DNA of 64,000 nucleotides, taken from Aporrectodea caliginosa. Taxonomy: Eukaryota; Annelida; Clitellata; Crassiclitellata; Lumbricidae. The notes beneath the pieces were generated by a model. It saw only the letters and a list, made by a program, of their open reading frames with translations, was not told where the DNA came from and ran no database searches. The translations under genes were made by a program, and so were the position numbers. Location: contig JACEVL010000154.1 of NCBI GenBank assembly GCA_020284085.1, positions 295,501-359,500 of the forward strand, given 5' to 3'. Below, one piece after another: positions 44,601 to 55,076 of this stretch. How positions within the stretch are numbered: the first letter of the stretch is position 1; the number at the start of each line of letters is the position of its first letter.

Positions 44601-45478
44601 GATTAATGGCGTCACACAGATACATCATAACTTGACGAGTGAATGCAGCCTTGCTTCTAACAACTTTAGAATTTGTCAGATGATGACATTGTAAACCTCC
44701 TAAAAAGCGGCATCTTTTGAAAAATTATGTAAGCATTAAATCAGACTTACAAATATCGAAGACTAGACTTTCGTATTCGGCTGCGCTTCACCGGCAAGGA
44801 CCTTTGCCTAGTGGACCATTTGCCGAGTCGCTACGATTCGATGGGCTTGGACAGATTTTAATATAAAAATGTGTCACCTTAAAATTTCGCTATCTAGAGT
44901 GTTCAATTAGTGAAAACAAATTTTCAGGCTTCCCTTTGACCCGTAATCCACTTGATTTGCATATTTAGTCCCACTTTCGGATTACATGCTTTTTGCCATG
45001 TCCTCAAGAGAAATGCCAGGTGATCAGCTTGATTTGCATATTAAGTCCTGACTTCATATGATGTCAAGAGAAATTAGAAATGGCGGCGTAAATTTGCAAC
45101 GTAGTCACCATATTGAAACTTAAAATAACCATTTCTCACAATTTAAACTAATTTTGAGCTGAAAATAGATGCGCTGACCAAGAAATTCGCAGCAGAATGT
45201 TCGGTTAAAGTTTCATATTGTTACATATGTTCAGTTCGCGAGTTTTTAGTAGGACAGACAAACAAACAGAAGGTCAAACTTTGAGAATTATAGTATAGAT
45301 TACTGACAGGTTTGTATCACCAAATGCTTTTATCAACTAGATGGTATATATATATCAGATGTTCAACCCTTTAAGAACGAGCATATATTAAAGGATTAAA
45401 TAACAAATTATTAACTAATAAAAATCAGAGGTTAAAATGACGAACAAATAGCTAGCAAAATCATTTAGATATACCTAC

Positions 45479-45721
45479 TTCACCTAGTCCTTCCAGAATT
45501 CTGACAATAACAATAGCAGCAAAACCTCCTTTTTCTGTACAAATTGGTGTAAGCAAAGTCAAAATGGATGTCCAAAACACCCCAAAAAGTAACAAGATCT
45601 TCCCACCAAACGCTTGGGCAGCTGTTCCTCCAATTATGTTAGTAACTATATATCCATAGTAAAATGCCGATAAGATAACACCTTGCTCATTAGTGTTCCA
45701 AACAAATTTGCCATCTTCTTT
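45479..45721 (-). CDS. SLC17-family (sialin-like) transporter, exon A (81 codons)
   Basis: Most upstream exon found. SLC17 proteins are 12-helix transporters of organic anions, driven by proton or membrane potential, in lysosomes or synaptic vesicles. The frame reads 'FVWNTNEQGVILSAFYYGYI' (TM2, with the W-x-x-x-x-QG-x-ILS/G-x-F-x-YGYI family signature), 'GGTAAQAFGGKILLLFGVFW' (TM2-TM3 with the GGK motif) and 'AIVIVRILEGLGE' (TM4, conserved Arg and EG). The acceptor is TTTTAG and the donor GTAGGT; both ends are phase 0 and the join to exon B recreates 'GLGEGVTYP'. The N-terminus and TM1 exon were not found. Between sialin, vesicular glutamate and phosphate-type members the sequence most recalls sialin, but this is not settled. 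Confidence 0.94.
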
Positions 45722-45729
45722 CTAAAACA

Positions 45730-46306
45730 TAACTTGTTTATGTTAAAAGATAAAAATAGCAAGACTGCTCCAAAAAGTCCAACCTTTTTTTAAAAAGGCT
45801 GTATCTTTGGCATGTATGCATTGTTAAAAATTTTACCCATAAATTAAGCACTTATTATAAATGCAATCCAGAACAGCAAACAGCTGAAGCCAAGAACAGT
45901 TCTGCAAAAAAGACCCTTTCAGCAAATGTTCGTCTGCCACGGTTTTGTGATACAGCCACAGCCATAGCCATCTTCAGCAAGACCAGTGGGAACGTAAGTT
46001 TTTTGTACCATTTAATTAATTTTTATGCTGCTAAACATGATTCAAGCACTGTCTATCCATTATAGTCGCCAGGTGGCTGTAGTGCTATTATTTTAAATAG
46101 TACGTTTTATGGCTGAGTAAACTTTACATCACATCCAGTAATACTGAAAACATGACACTAGACATATCAGTAGAAATGGTTTCAATATTAATAAAATTCA
46201 AGTCAATTCATATATCACAAATCAAATAATTCCTATCTACCTAGAGTAGCATTGTATGCTATTCTAAATAGATATTATTTTAGGCTTATCTGTGTTCCCC
46301 CTGTGA
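45730..46306. other. Intron/upstream sequence without recognised exon
   Basis: Searched for a TM1 exon of the SLC17 gene. No stretch with the expected hydrophobic segment between splice sites was seen. Confidence 0.4.
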
Positions 46307-46615
46307 ATGTGCATCAGTTTCATATCTGCAATCGTTGTAGGAAAGTTCGTAGATATGGATAGCGTCGTTGAACATTCTTATGGATCAATAGATGGCATAG
46401 GATTCGTGTTTCTTCTCATTCGACTTCGAAGATACAGGCGACATCTAACCCACCCGTTAGAAGATCGAATCGCGGTACAAGTCCCTGGTGCTTCTCAGTT
46501 CGAAATGAACAACTTTTAAAACAATATTCGTTCGCTTCAACCAACTTCCAAACGGAAACTCAAGCAAGACGATCCAAACGTTCGTAGAATCGCTGACGTC
46601 TAACTCTTATATCGC

Positions 46616-46649
<34 letters not shown>

Positions 46650-47660
46650 GTGACAATTTATATGGCGCCGTAACACAGCCATGCCGTTACAAGGGCGCCT
46701 CACAGTCAACTAACATCAGGGTAGGCCTTACAGAACAAATAAGTCTTGAGTCCAGATTTGAAGGAGTCAACTGTGTTAGCCGCTCGCAGGGCAGGAGGAA
46801 GACCGTTCCAGCATCTGGGGCCGGCCGCCGAGAAGGCGCGATCGCCAAACCGGGTTTTCATCCGTTTTACGCGAAGATCGCTTTTCTCGAGCAATCGGAG
46901 TCGCAACCCGGAGGCGGAAGAATGCGTCCCGATGCAGTAATCGCGCAAATACTCCGGCGCGGCCCCATGAAGTGACTTGTAGACCAACAAACAGATCTTG
47001 AACTCGTTACGATGAGAGACTGGCAGCCAGTGCAGAACATCACGGAGGAGCGGCGTGACATGATCATATTTCCTCCGGTTGCATAGCAGCTTCGCAGCAG
47101 CGTTGAGAACGGACTGCAGGCAATCCAAGAGGCACTTGGGCGCACCGACCAGTAGGCTGTTGCAGCGGTCGACCTGAGAGGTGACGAAGGCGGCAACGGC
47201 CGCTCTGGCAGCCTATATGTCTGTATTATGATAACGTGGCTCAGTCCACAAACATCCGAAGCGTTAAAATCTGACATCCTATCACTCGGAACTGACGATT
47301 TAAACTTCAAAGTTCACGCCGATTGCTTTCAACCAAACGATCCAAACGTCAACTACAACTCAATTCTTCATCGACACCTCTCAACTGTCAATCGGTTCAA
47401 CTGTCTTTTTCTTTCCTCGCATTTGCGGAGCGTCCTTTGTCGCTAGGGAACCTACGCAACATATTGCATCACGTGACGTTTGAGTTTACAAATTATCACC
47501 AGCCTTTTGGTTTCACTAATTATATAATATTATATAACGCTACTACTATTAATTAAATGCCACTTTAATTGATTAGCTTATACTAAGCCCTATATAATTA
47601 GTAATTAATTAACTTAACAATAGATTTGATAAGTTATAGATATAATGCAACAGTGGCCAA
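46307..47660 (+). repeat. Dispersed repeat family, copy 2 (split by a LINE)
   Basis: Flanks 46307-46611 and 47222-47660 share GAAGCG/TCGAAG-rich style with 24010-25450. The right end has ATAGATTTGATAAGTTATA and AATTAATTAACTTA, as copy 1 does near 25385-25445. A LINE 3' end occupies 46612-47221. Confidence 0.45.
46612..47221 (-). pseudogene. L2/CR1-type LINE 3' end with (TTA)n tail
   Basis: Minus strand 'MDCLQSVLNAAAKLLCNRRK', 'TPLLRDVLHWLPVSHRNEFK', 'APEYLRDYC', 'FGDRAFSAAGPRCWNGLPPA' and 'VDSFKSGLKTYLF' form one open frame of 140 codons. The 3' end is CGGCGCCATATAAATTGTCA and TTA repeats at 46615-46648. It is well preserved, so probably a recent insertion. A shorter relative is at 56203-56510. 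Confidence 0.88.
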
Positions 47661-47759
47661 GATGGCCGCCCAAGAATTTTACGCATTCAAAAACATCAAT
47701 ATTCTCTTTAAATTTTCTTGCTGCTCAATATGTTTCAATGTATGCCATCCCCTCAACAG

Positions 47760-47945
47760 CTATGTAAGATGTGGTAGTGACTACCACTACCTCATGTATG
47801 CCTCACCGGCCAAGCGGGGATATACTAACACTGATGAATGTGACAGGATTGAACAACTGCTGGGGAGGATGAAGCGTAGATATCATCTCCCTTGGCACCG
47901 AGTGCAGCAGCCATGGATGAATGCCTTTTTGCAGCCATCAGTCTA
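47760..47945 (+). pseudogene. LINE ORF2 C-terminal fragment
   Basis: 'LMYASPAKRGYTNTDECDRI' and 'EQLLGRMKRRYHLP' correspond to the 'LLYASPVWWGF...R' block of the LINE at 59741-62618. It is short and lacks the 3' end. Confidence 0.6.
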
Positions 47946-47964
47946 AAACTCTAAACGAATGCCA

Positions 47965-48115
47965 TGTATTGTGGTTGGGTGATAAATGAACGGGGGTCAA
48001 AAGAACGGGCGACTATTGAACGGCAACTGTAGAACGGTGTATACATGATCGGTGCGACTATTGAATGGCCGTACAGTTGAATGGGTAACAGATGACCGGT
48101 GAACAATTTATCCAG
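47965..48115. repeat. Degenerate GAACGG short-period repeat
   Basis: TGAACGG, GAACGGG, TAGAACGG, TGAATGG and GACTATTGAACGG words occur about every 14-20 bases, at least eight times. Confidence 0.5.
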
Positions 48116-48510
48116 AAAGTGGATTACACTTTGGCAAAGGTTGAAGTAACATCCCGTAACGGTTGCGGTAGGGAATGGTCAAGAGAAAAGAGTGAAGGAC
48201 TTGCCCAGGGTCCCTGGCTCAAACGCGTTCTTCGTCAGTTATTGCTGTGACTGTAGCTTCTCTGTTATCTGAAGTAAAATCATTTAGAAGCCGTAAGTAA
48301 CCGCGCTAAGTTTTTGTGTTTGGAGTAAGCCGCTATAACTCTGTAATTACTGAATTTAGGTGAACTGTTTATTATCTTTTTCCATTCTCTTATAAGGTGA
48401 GTAGAAATCGGCGAGTATGGTATAAATATTGGAAGTAAGGAATTGTTGTTTGTTTTCTATTTTTTAATGTTGAACCATATATCACATTTAGTTTTTCTTA
48501 GTATGTATGT

Positions 48511-48730
48511 ATGTATGTATGAGCACTTGTTATAGCGCCCCTTCAAGATTTCTACTCAGAGTCGCTCCCGACTACAGCGCGGACACTGAATCGGAGTTTC
48601 ACGCCGAAGCGCATGAGCAATTGCGAGTGAAGGACTTGCCCAGGGTCCCTACACGGCGGCTTGAGGTGGATTCGAACCCGCAACCCTCCGGCTGCAAAGC
48701 ACCGAACATACCTCTACACCACTGCGCCCC
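48511..48730 (-). mobile_element. tRNA-derived SINE with LINE-like 3' end
   Basis: The minus strand begins GGGGCGCAGTGGTGTAGAGG (A box) and has GCGGGTTCGAATCC (B box) 45 bases later. This is a tRNA-like RNA polymerase III promoter. The body is followed by AGTCGGGAGCGACTCTGAG and AAGGGGCGCTATAAC, the same 3' end as the L2/CR1 LINEs here. It terminates in CATA repeats (48500-48521 on the plus strand). A body fragment (AAGGACTTGCCCAGGGTCCC) also occurs near 48196. Confidence 0.88.
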
Positions 48731-48732
48731 AA

Positions 48733-49720
48733 GTAGTCTTTTATTATATCCTCTTTTGCTTAAGGCCCTAAAAAGGTATGTTGCATGCATTGTCAAAGTC
48801 AGATTTAAATGATGATAGTCTCTTAAAGCGTATTATTTGTGATTTTAGAATGCCTGAGGTGGTGTATGGTGGATGGAAGGAAGAGCTGTGCAGAAGTTGG
48901 TTTGAAATAAACTTCAGATTGCAGTGTTGTGTCGTCATTGTGTGTGTGTTTGAAGATGGTGGTGTCAAGGAAGTTAACCTCAGTGTTACTAACGGTAAAG
49001 TAGTCTTTATTATATCCTCTTTTGCTTAAGGCCCTAAAAAGTATGTTGCATGCATTGTCAAAGTAAGATTTTAATGATGATAGTCTCTTAAAGCGTATTA
49101 TTTGTGATTTTAGAATGCCTGAGGTGGTGTGTGGTGGATGGAAGGAAGAGCTGTGCAGAAGTTGGTTTGAAATAAACTTTAGATTGCAGTGTTGTGTTGT
49201 CATTGTGTGTGTGTTTGAAGATGGTGGTGTCAAGGAAGTTAACCTCAGTGTTACTAACGGTTAGTGTTGGGTATTATGGAGTTTAGAAATGATTCGAATT
49301 CTTTGAGTTCGGCAAGAGTGCCTGGCCATAGAAAGAAGATATCGTCCAGAAACCGGTAGAATAGTGAGGGTTTGATGGGGAAAGCCATTTATTGCCTGTC
49401 TGTCAAAGTCTAGGTTAGCCAAGTTAGGTGCAAATGATTTACACACAGCAGTGCCAAATATCTGTAAGAAAATTCTTCGTTGAATCTAAAATCATTATTA
49501 TTCATTATGTATTCTAATAGATCTATTAGTTCCTTATCTGGTCTCTTTGGGTGTGGGTTTGATTTGAACGCCCTATGTATGCCGTATGTTTCCTGTGTCT
49601 TGTTAGTGAGGAGGCAGTAAAGTCCGACCGGATTTATCACATGCCCAAAATTAAAATGTATCGTATACAGCTGAAAGAAGACACTTGGAACAACTCTAGT
49701 GTCGTCCACTCAATTGACCG
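48733..49720 (-). pseudogene. Penelope-like reverse transcriptase with tandem duplication
   Basis: Minus strand: 'RPDKELIDLLEYIMNNNDFR' (about 49530-49470), 'SLFYRFLDDIFFLWPG' (motif C, FLDD at 49341-49352), 'TEVNFLDTTIFKHTHNDDTT', 'LQSEVYFKPT' and 'GILKSQIIRFKRLSSFKSDF' with 'DNACN'. These are the Penelope-like RT landmarks. A unit of about 265 bases (48733-48999) is directly repeated at 49000-49262 with few differences, so the C-terminal region is present twice. The GIY-YIG endonuclease was not seen. Confidence 0.85.
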
Positions 49721-49984
49721 TCGTTCAAATGTCCATATACCATGTACTGCATCGGTTATTTTCTGCACACTGCCGGGTGATGTGGACCTCATAGATTTTC
49801 CCTCCCCGCAAAAGATAATTGGAACTTTATTCCCAGAGTATTATAGAAAAACATACATTAAAATATCCCCCTCCCAATTATTAAATATCCAGCCCTGTTA
49901 ACCATTAATGTTAGTCTCCCACCAATTAACACACTGATGGAATTATGCAACAAGTTGTGTCTATGTCAGACATTATCAGCTTGA

Positions 49985-50040
49985 TTTAGTGAATAAGCAA
50001 AAATTGATCGATTGATCGATCGACTGATTGATTGATTTGT
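49985..50040. repeat. ATTG/ATCG short tandem repeat
   Basis: ATTGATCGATTGATCGATCG then GATTGATTGATT. Confidence 0.7.
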
Positions 50041-50329
50041 GTGAGAGGAAGAGTCAATGGAAAGGATTTGATAATTTTTTAAATTACTTGTAAATAACAT
50101 GATAAATGAGAAACTGAGTTTTTCTTTCCAGTTGGTTTTTGAGGAACATTTTTTTATTACGTCAACTCACGACATTTGGTTACCTGACGAGAGTCTTTAT
50201 TGGTTGATTTTAGGTAAGAACGAATATTCCCTGGCATAGGATAGCAAAATAATTCTCGGATTGAACTTCTTAATTGTGATATAATGGCAACTATTCAAGA
50301 ATTAAAGGCACTAGGTGATAGCATAGGGT

Positions 50330-53300
50330 TACAATCAGACAGTGCTAGCACGTCAAGCCATTCGTCTCTGATGAGGTCGTGAATAATGGCAGAGCGACGG
50401 ATGGCTGAACGGATGTCTGATTGGTTAGTCGCCAGGTGGCCAAAATGGACGCAAAAGTTTATCGCTTGTTTTGAGGTCGCTATTTCTTCTATTTTTTCAA
50501 GTTTATCGTGTCTTTTATGTCTCATATTATGGATTTATATTTCGACTAACTGGATATCAGTTCATCACTCGGTAAATGAAACAGATTTTCAAATAGCTGA
50601 ATATGGAAACTTAAATTTTGAAAACCTTTTTTATCGTCTGAAGCCGTTAGACGTTCGTTGCAGACCCAACATGAACGTAACTTCGCTTGTTGATATCGCC
50701 TTTTTCATCACCTTTCTCGAACAAAACCGATCATCAGACCAGCTGTGTTACCTCTCAAATTATCTTGTAATTAACGTGCGATGTCTGCAGATGTCAGAAA
50801 GTCGCCCAATGCAAGCGTTTACAGGACAAATAAACCCTGCACTGCGCAACATCACGGGGATCTTGTTATGGTCACGTACAGGCCGGCCTTTTCGTCCCCG
50901 GCGTCGCCGTTCTCTCTCATCTGCTGTGGTCGCTCTTCTCCTGTTACTGTCGGGTGACATCGAAAGCAACCCTGGTACACCCTCCAGCAAAGTCAAGTCC
51001 AACAAGCTAACATCGAAACCAACAGCCATAAACTTCGGCAGCTTCAACATCCGTTCAGCCATCCGTCACTCTGCCATTATTCACGACCTCATCAGAGACA
51101 AACGGCTTGATATGCTTGCACTGTCTGAAACATGGATATGCGCTGACACACTTGATTGCATCAAGCGTGACATTGCTCCTGAAGGCTTCTAGGTTCTCTA
51201 TGTTCATCGGAGTGGAACCTCAGGTCGCTCAGTGTCTGGCGGGGCATCGCTGTCATCTACAGGTCCATGTTAGACGTCAGCATCCACCCTCAATCCGAAA
51301 GGCTCTGCACTTCCTTATGTGAGGTTCAGCTGATACGATTGAGCAGAGGATCCTCATCGATGACAGTTGCAAACATCTACCATCCTCCTGGTCCAATGGG
51401 AGACTTCTACGATGACCTCACCACACTCATATCATCAACCTGTGTCGACGCTGGTGAAAGACTTTTGCTCTGTGGTGACCTCAACTGAAAAGAATAGTAA
51501 CGTTAACCTTGGACAAAATTGCTCCAATTCAGACTTGCTACAGGCAACCATCTAAACCTATAACTAGATGGCTTTCATCTGAGGCATCCCAGGCAAAGAG
51601 GGAACGTCGTCGACTGGAGAGGAAATGGAAAAGTTCTGGACTTGAGGAGGACAGACAGCGTTATCGTCATCACTGCCGTGTCACAAACAAACTCATAAAT
51701 GATTCAAGAAGTTCGTATTTCCGTAGCCAACTTTAAAGTGCTGAAAATCCACAGAACCGATGGCGCATCTCCCAGCATCTTCTACACTCAAAGGAGACTG
51801 TCAACTGCCAAAGTTCCGACCCTGAGAATCAGAATCTGTGTTTTAAATTTGCTGCATTTTTTGTAAACACAATTAACAATCTTAAATGTAAAATTGCTAG
51901 ATGTGCTGCCAATTTAGTATGGAATGACCTGCTGCTCAACTGACTTCTCCGGCTCCACCTTTGATGACTTACCCTCTGTCACCTACTTTGAAGTCTTTAA
52001 TCTTCTCAAGAGCATGGTCCCTAAATCATCCCCAATGGACTTCATACCTACACCACTTATTGTCTCTTGTTCTGATGTTTTCTCCCACCTTATTGCACAC
52101 TTGGCCTACCTGTCTTTTGCTGAAGGGCGTTTTCCGTCATGCTTCAAATCTGCTCTAGTCACGCCTTTACTCAAAAAACCCGACCCCTTGACACCAGCAA
52201 CCTTTCTAACTTTAGACCTATCTCTAACCTCAATAACATTTCCAAGATCCTTGAACGTCTTTTTCTTACACGTATCAAGAAATACATCACTTCTTCTCCT
52301 AACTTCAGCTCTTATCAGTCAGCTTACCGCGAAAGCTATTCCACTGAAACTGCTCTTGTCTCTACACTGGATAACATCTTCTCCTCTGTTGACAATGGTA
52401 AAGCCTGCCTCTCAGTATGTCTTGACCTCAGTGCAGCCTTCGACACCGTAGACCAGGGGTGGGCAACTGGCAGCCCGCGGGCCGGATCCGGCCCCGGGGA
52501 CCTTTGAACCGGGTTCAACCGGCCCTTGGCATGTCTTTTAGTTTAGCACTGTACCTGGTATTAGGTTCGCAATCAGGACCAATCCACATACATTAAAAAA
52601 GTCAATCTTCGAATTTAATCGCTGTTTTGATGATCGCTATTTTATGCAGTCGCTGTTTTGTGCATCGCTATTTTGTGATCGCGGTTTTGACGATCGCTGT
52701 TTTGTGATCGCGGTTTTGAACATAGACCCTCGGTCTGAGCCCACACTTTGTACTGCTGGAGTACAACAGGGATCTGTCCTCGGCCCTTTATTATTTACAG
52801 TCTTTACTTCCCCAATCAGTCATATAGCTAAGCACTTTGGAATCCAATTACACAGTACGCAGATGATACTCAGCTACATATTGCTCCGTCACACAATGAC
52901 CAGTCTAGTAAACTAAAACTTGAAGAGTGCCTCTCATCTATGTATGCATGGTTCTGTTTCAATGGTTTGGCCATAAACCCAAACAAGTCTGAGGCAATTC
53001 TGTTTGGTTCATGCCAACGCCTGCGTTCTTTCTCTTCACTTTCTAGTGTCGACCTCGCAGGCACTGCTGTCCCACTTTTAGATACTGTCAAATCACTTGG
53101 GGTAACCCTGGACAGTAAGCTCACATTCCGACCACACATAACAAACCTTTGTAAATCTTGTTTCTATCATATCAGGGCAATACGTCACATCAGGTCGGCT
53201 CTAACTAAGAATATGTCTCAAACTATAGCCTGTTCACTTGTATCCTCTCGTCTTGATTATGGTAATTCCCTTTTTGTGGGTGTCTCAAACCTTGAACTCA

Positions 53301-53808
53301 AAAGGTTGCAACGAATCCAAAACTCCTTAGCTCATTTAGTGATGTGTGTCCCACTACAAACATCCTCCTCAGTCCTACTCCACGAGCTGCATTTGCTTCC
53401 TGTTGAATTCAGAATAAAATTTAAATTGGCCTGTTTGACCTACAAAGCCCTCAGCACCAGCACACCTAACTATATTCATGCACTACTAACTCCTTACATC
53501 CCTACTCGTTGCCTGCGATCATCAAGTACAGGTATTTTAGCTGAGCCACGATGCAGAACAGTTATGGGCTCTCGTGCATTCCACGCCTCTGCTCCAAAGG
53601 AATGGAATCGACTACCACTTTCTCTTCGTAGCTCAACTTCACTTCCTTCCTTCAAAAGCGGCTCAAAACTCACTATTTCTCCTTGGCTTTCAAGGATTTA
53701 GAAATTTAAGTGTATCTTCACCTGGCGGCTGAAAATCCGCGCCTCAGATTCACATTTCGGTGTGACCTTGCGCGCGTTACAAATTCATTTAATAATAATA
53801 ATAATACA
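50330..53808 (+). pseudogene. CR1/L2-like LINE with 2A-like motif, endonuclease and RT
   Basis: A long frame (to 51192) reads 'VVALLLLLSGDIESNPGT' at 50926-50979, close to the 2A consensus (D-x-E-x-NPGP) but with Thr in place of the final Pro. The endonuclease start follows: 'INFGSFNIRSAI', 'LDMLALSETWICADTLD'. Frameshifts follow, with 'LLLCGDLN' (about 51466), 'KSSPMDFIPTPLI', 'SNFRPISNLNNISKILERLF', 'ACLSVCLDLSAAFDTVD' (motif A), then an insertion at 52456-52735, 'GVQQGSVLGPLLF' (motif B), 'QYADDTQLHIAP' (motif C) and an open C-terminus to 53701. The 3' tail is (AAT)n. The first ~90 bases are an inverted copy of the endonuclease start. Confidence 0.85.
52456..52735 (+). mobile_element. hAT-like end plus TCGC(T/A)TTTTG minisatellite inside the LINE
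   Basis: CAGGGGTGGGCAACTGGCAG followed by CCGCGGGCCGGATCCGGCCC has the look of a hAT/MITE terminus. From 52618 to 52723, ATCGCTGTTTTGTG-like units repeat six to seven times. The LINE coding between motif A and motif B is missing here, so this is insertion with deletion. No second terminus was found. Confidence 0.5.
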
Positions 53809-54411
53809 AGGGGAGTCACTGCAGGAATTTATGAAGTTACAGCAGGTAGAGGAGAGAAACAAGAGAGCTAAGTAAAGAGAGGAACGAGGATAGGAAAAAG
53901 AATTTCAAGCTCAAGAAAATGAATTGCAAGTACAAGAACATGAAAAAGAACAAAGGTTTGAACTTAAAAACTGAGAAAGAGAAAGAATCTTCGAACTTGA
54001 AAAACTAAAGTTGGCAAAGGAACAACAGGAATTAGAACTGGATATGAAAAGGAAAGGAAAGAATGAAAGCCGATATATCAAGATCATACTTAGATGCAAT
54101 ACGAAAGTGCACATTGCAAATCTGCCTGTACTCAGACTTCCAGATTTTAATCATGTTTATTCTACAAATGGATGCCTCCAGTATTGGTTTGGATACGTCT
54201 GCTGCAGGAAAGGGATGATGGAATCAAGAATCCTGTGGCATTAGCGAGCCGCAAGTTGCTACCTCAGGAAACCCACTATGCAACCATTAGCCATTATTTG
54301 GAGTGTTGAGATATTTGAACAATTTTTGTATGGGAAGGAATTTGCTTTGGAATGTGACCATCAACCATTACAGCATCTGGGGCAATCGCAGTATAAGAAT
54401 GGCAGACTAAT
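53809..54411 (+). pseudogene. Gypsy-like remnant: charged gag region fused to RNase H
   Basis: 53825-54090 encodes a Glu/Lys/Arg-rich coiled-coil stretch ('EFMKLQQVEERNKRAKEREE') broken by stops. 54150-54411 reads through frames as 'ILQMDASSIGLDTSAAGKG', 'NPVALASRKLLPQETHYATI' and 'FLYGKEFALECDHQPLQHLG', the RNase H start (first catalytic Asp) and core of Gypsy pol. Protease and reverse transcriptase are deleted between them. Confidence 0.65.
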
Positions 54412-54475
54412 TCATTCATTCATTATGAAAATTTATATAGCACCCCTTCAAAATTTCTATTTGTCTGCACTAATC
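54411..54475 (-). mobile_element. LINE/SINE 3' end, (GAAT)n tail
   Basis: ATTCATTCATTCATT then TATATAGCACCCCTTCAAAAT is the inverted form of the GCGCTATATAA-(GAAT)n tail. Confidence 0.6.
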
Positions 54476-55076
54476 TAAATGATGTCAAAGTCAACATGAT
54501 CAGTAAGTCAAAAAAGAACACAGCTTGAATAACAGATTACTAGAAGAGTCACTAATGGCAAGGTTCCGCAAACACAGAGAGCCCAGCCAATGGATTCTCA
54601 TCCAGAGCTGATGGCTGGCACGTCATTCACAGTTCCTGATCCCTTAAGCATAAAATAACAGGAGCAACAACAGGCGAAGATGTCGCAACACACGCACCTC
54701 AAACAAATGAAACGAATGGATGGTCGCAACACATGCACCTCGATCGAATGGAATGAATGCCACGTGCTGCACGGCCTATTCCAGGGGGCTGTGCAAAGAC
54801 ACTATAAGTTCCGACCAAGGCAGCATAACTTCCTGCTTTTTGTTGTTCAGGTTACAACCTGAACCCTCAGCAGGCGAAACCAGTGATGAGCTCACATCTT
54901 CGATGGTAAGCATCTGAAAATCGTACAAAACACCCAGAAACAGCGGCGAAACAGAAATAATATCCATGGACACATACTAGGCCATTTTTGAAAACGAATA
55001 GAGAAACTAGTCCAGCAAAAACCGCGTTTGACCAACAAAGTGATCAAAATTGAGATCCATAGAAACACATGCAGGG
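54476..55076. other. Sequence without recognised element
   Basis: GGTCGCAACACATGCACCTC and TGTCGCAACACACGCACCTC (54680-54760) form a ~45-base imperfect direct repeat. Nothing else could be assigned. Confidence 0.4.

Noticed and set aside
45820..45990. Candidate N-terminal SLC17 exon on the minus strand
   Set aside because: The translation has no TM1-like segment, contains stops soon after, and no splice-site pair gives the right phase.
48660..48730. Possible true tRNA gene on the minus strand
   Set aside because: It has A and B boxes, but no cloverleaf-compatible 3' half or acceptor pairing. It continues into a SINE body with a LINE-like tail.
50386..51192. 268-codon frame as a host membrane protein (hydrophobic segment near residues 32-54)
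   Set aside because: It runs directly into a LINE endonuclease, its first codons are an inverted endonuclease fragment, and the family recurs antisense at 62640-64000.
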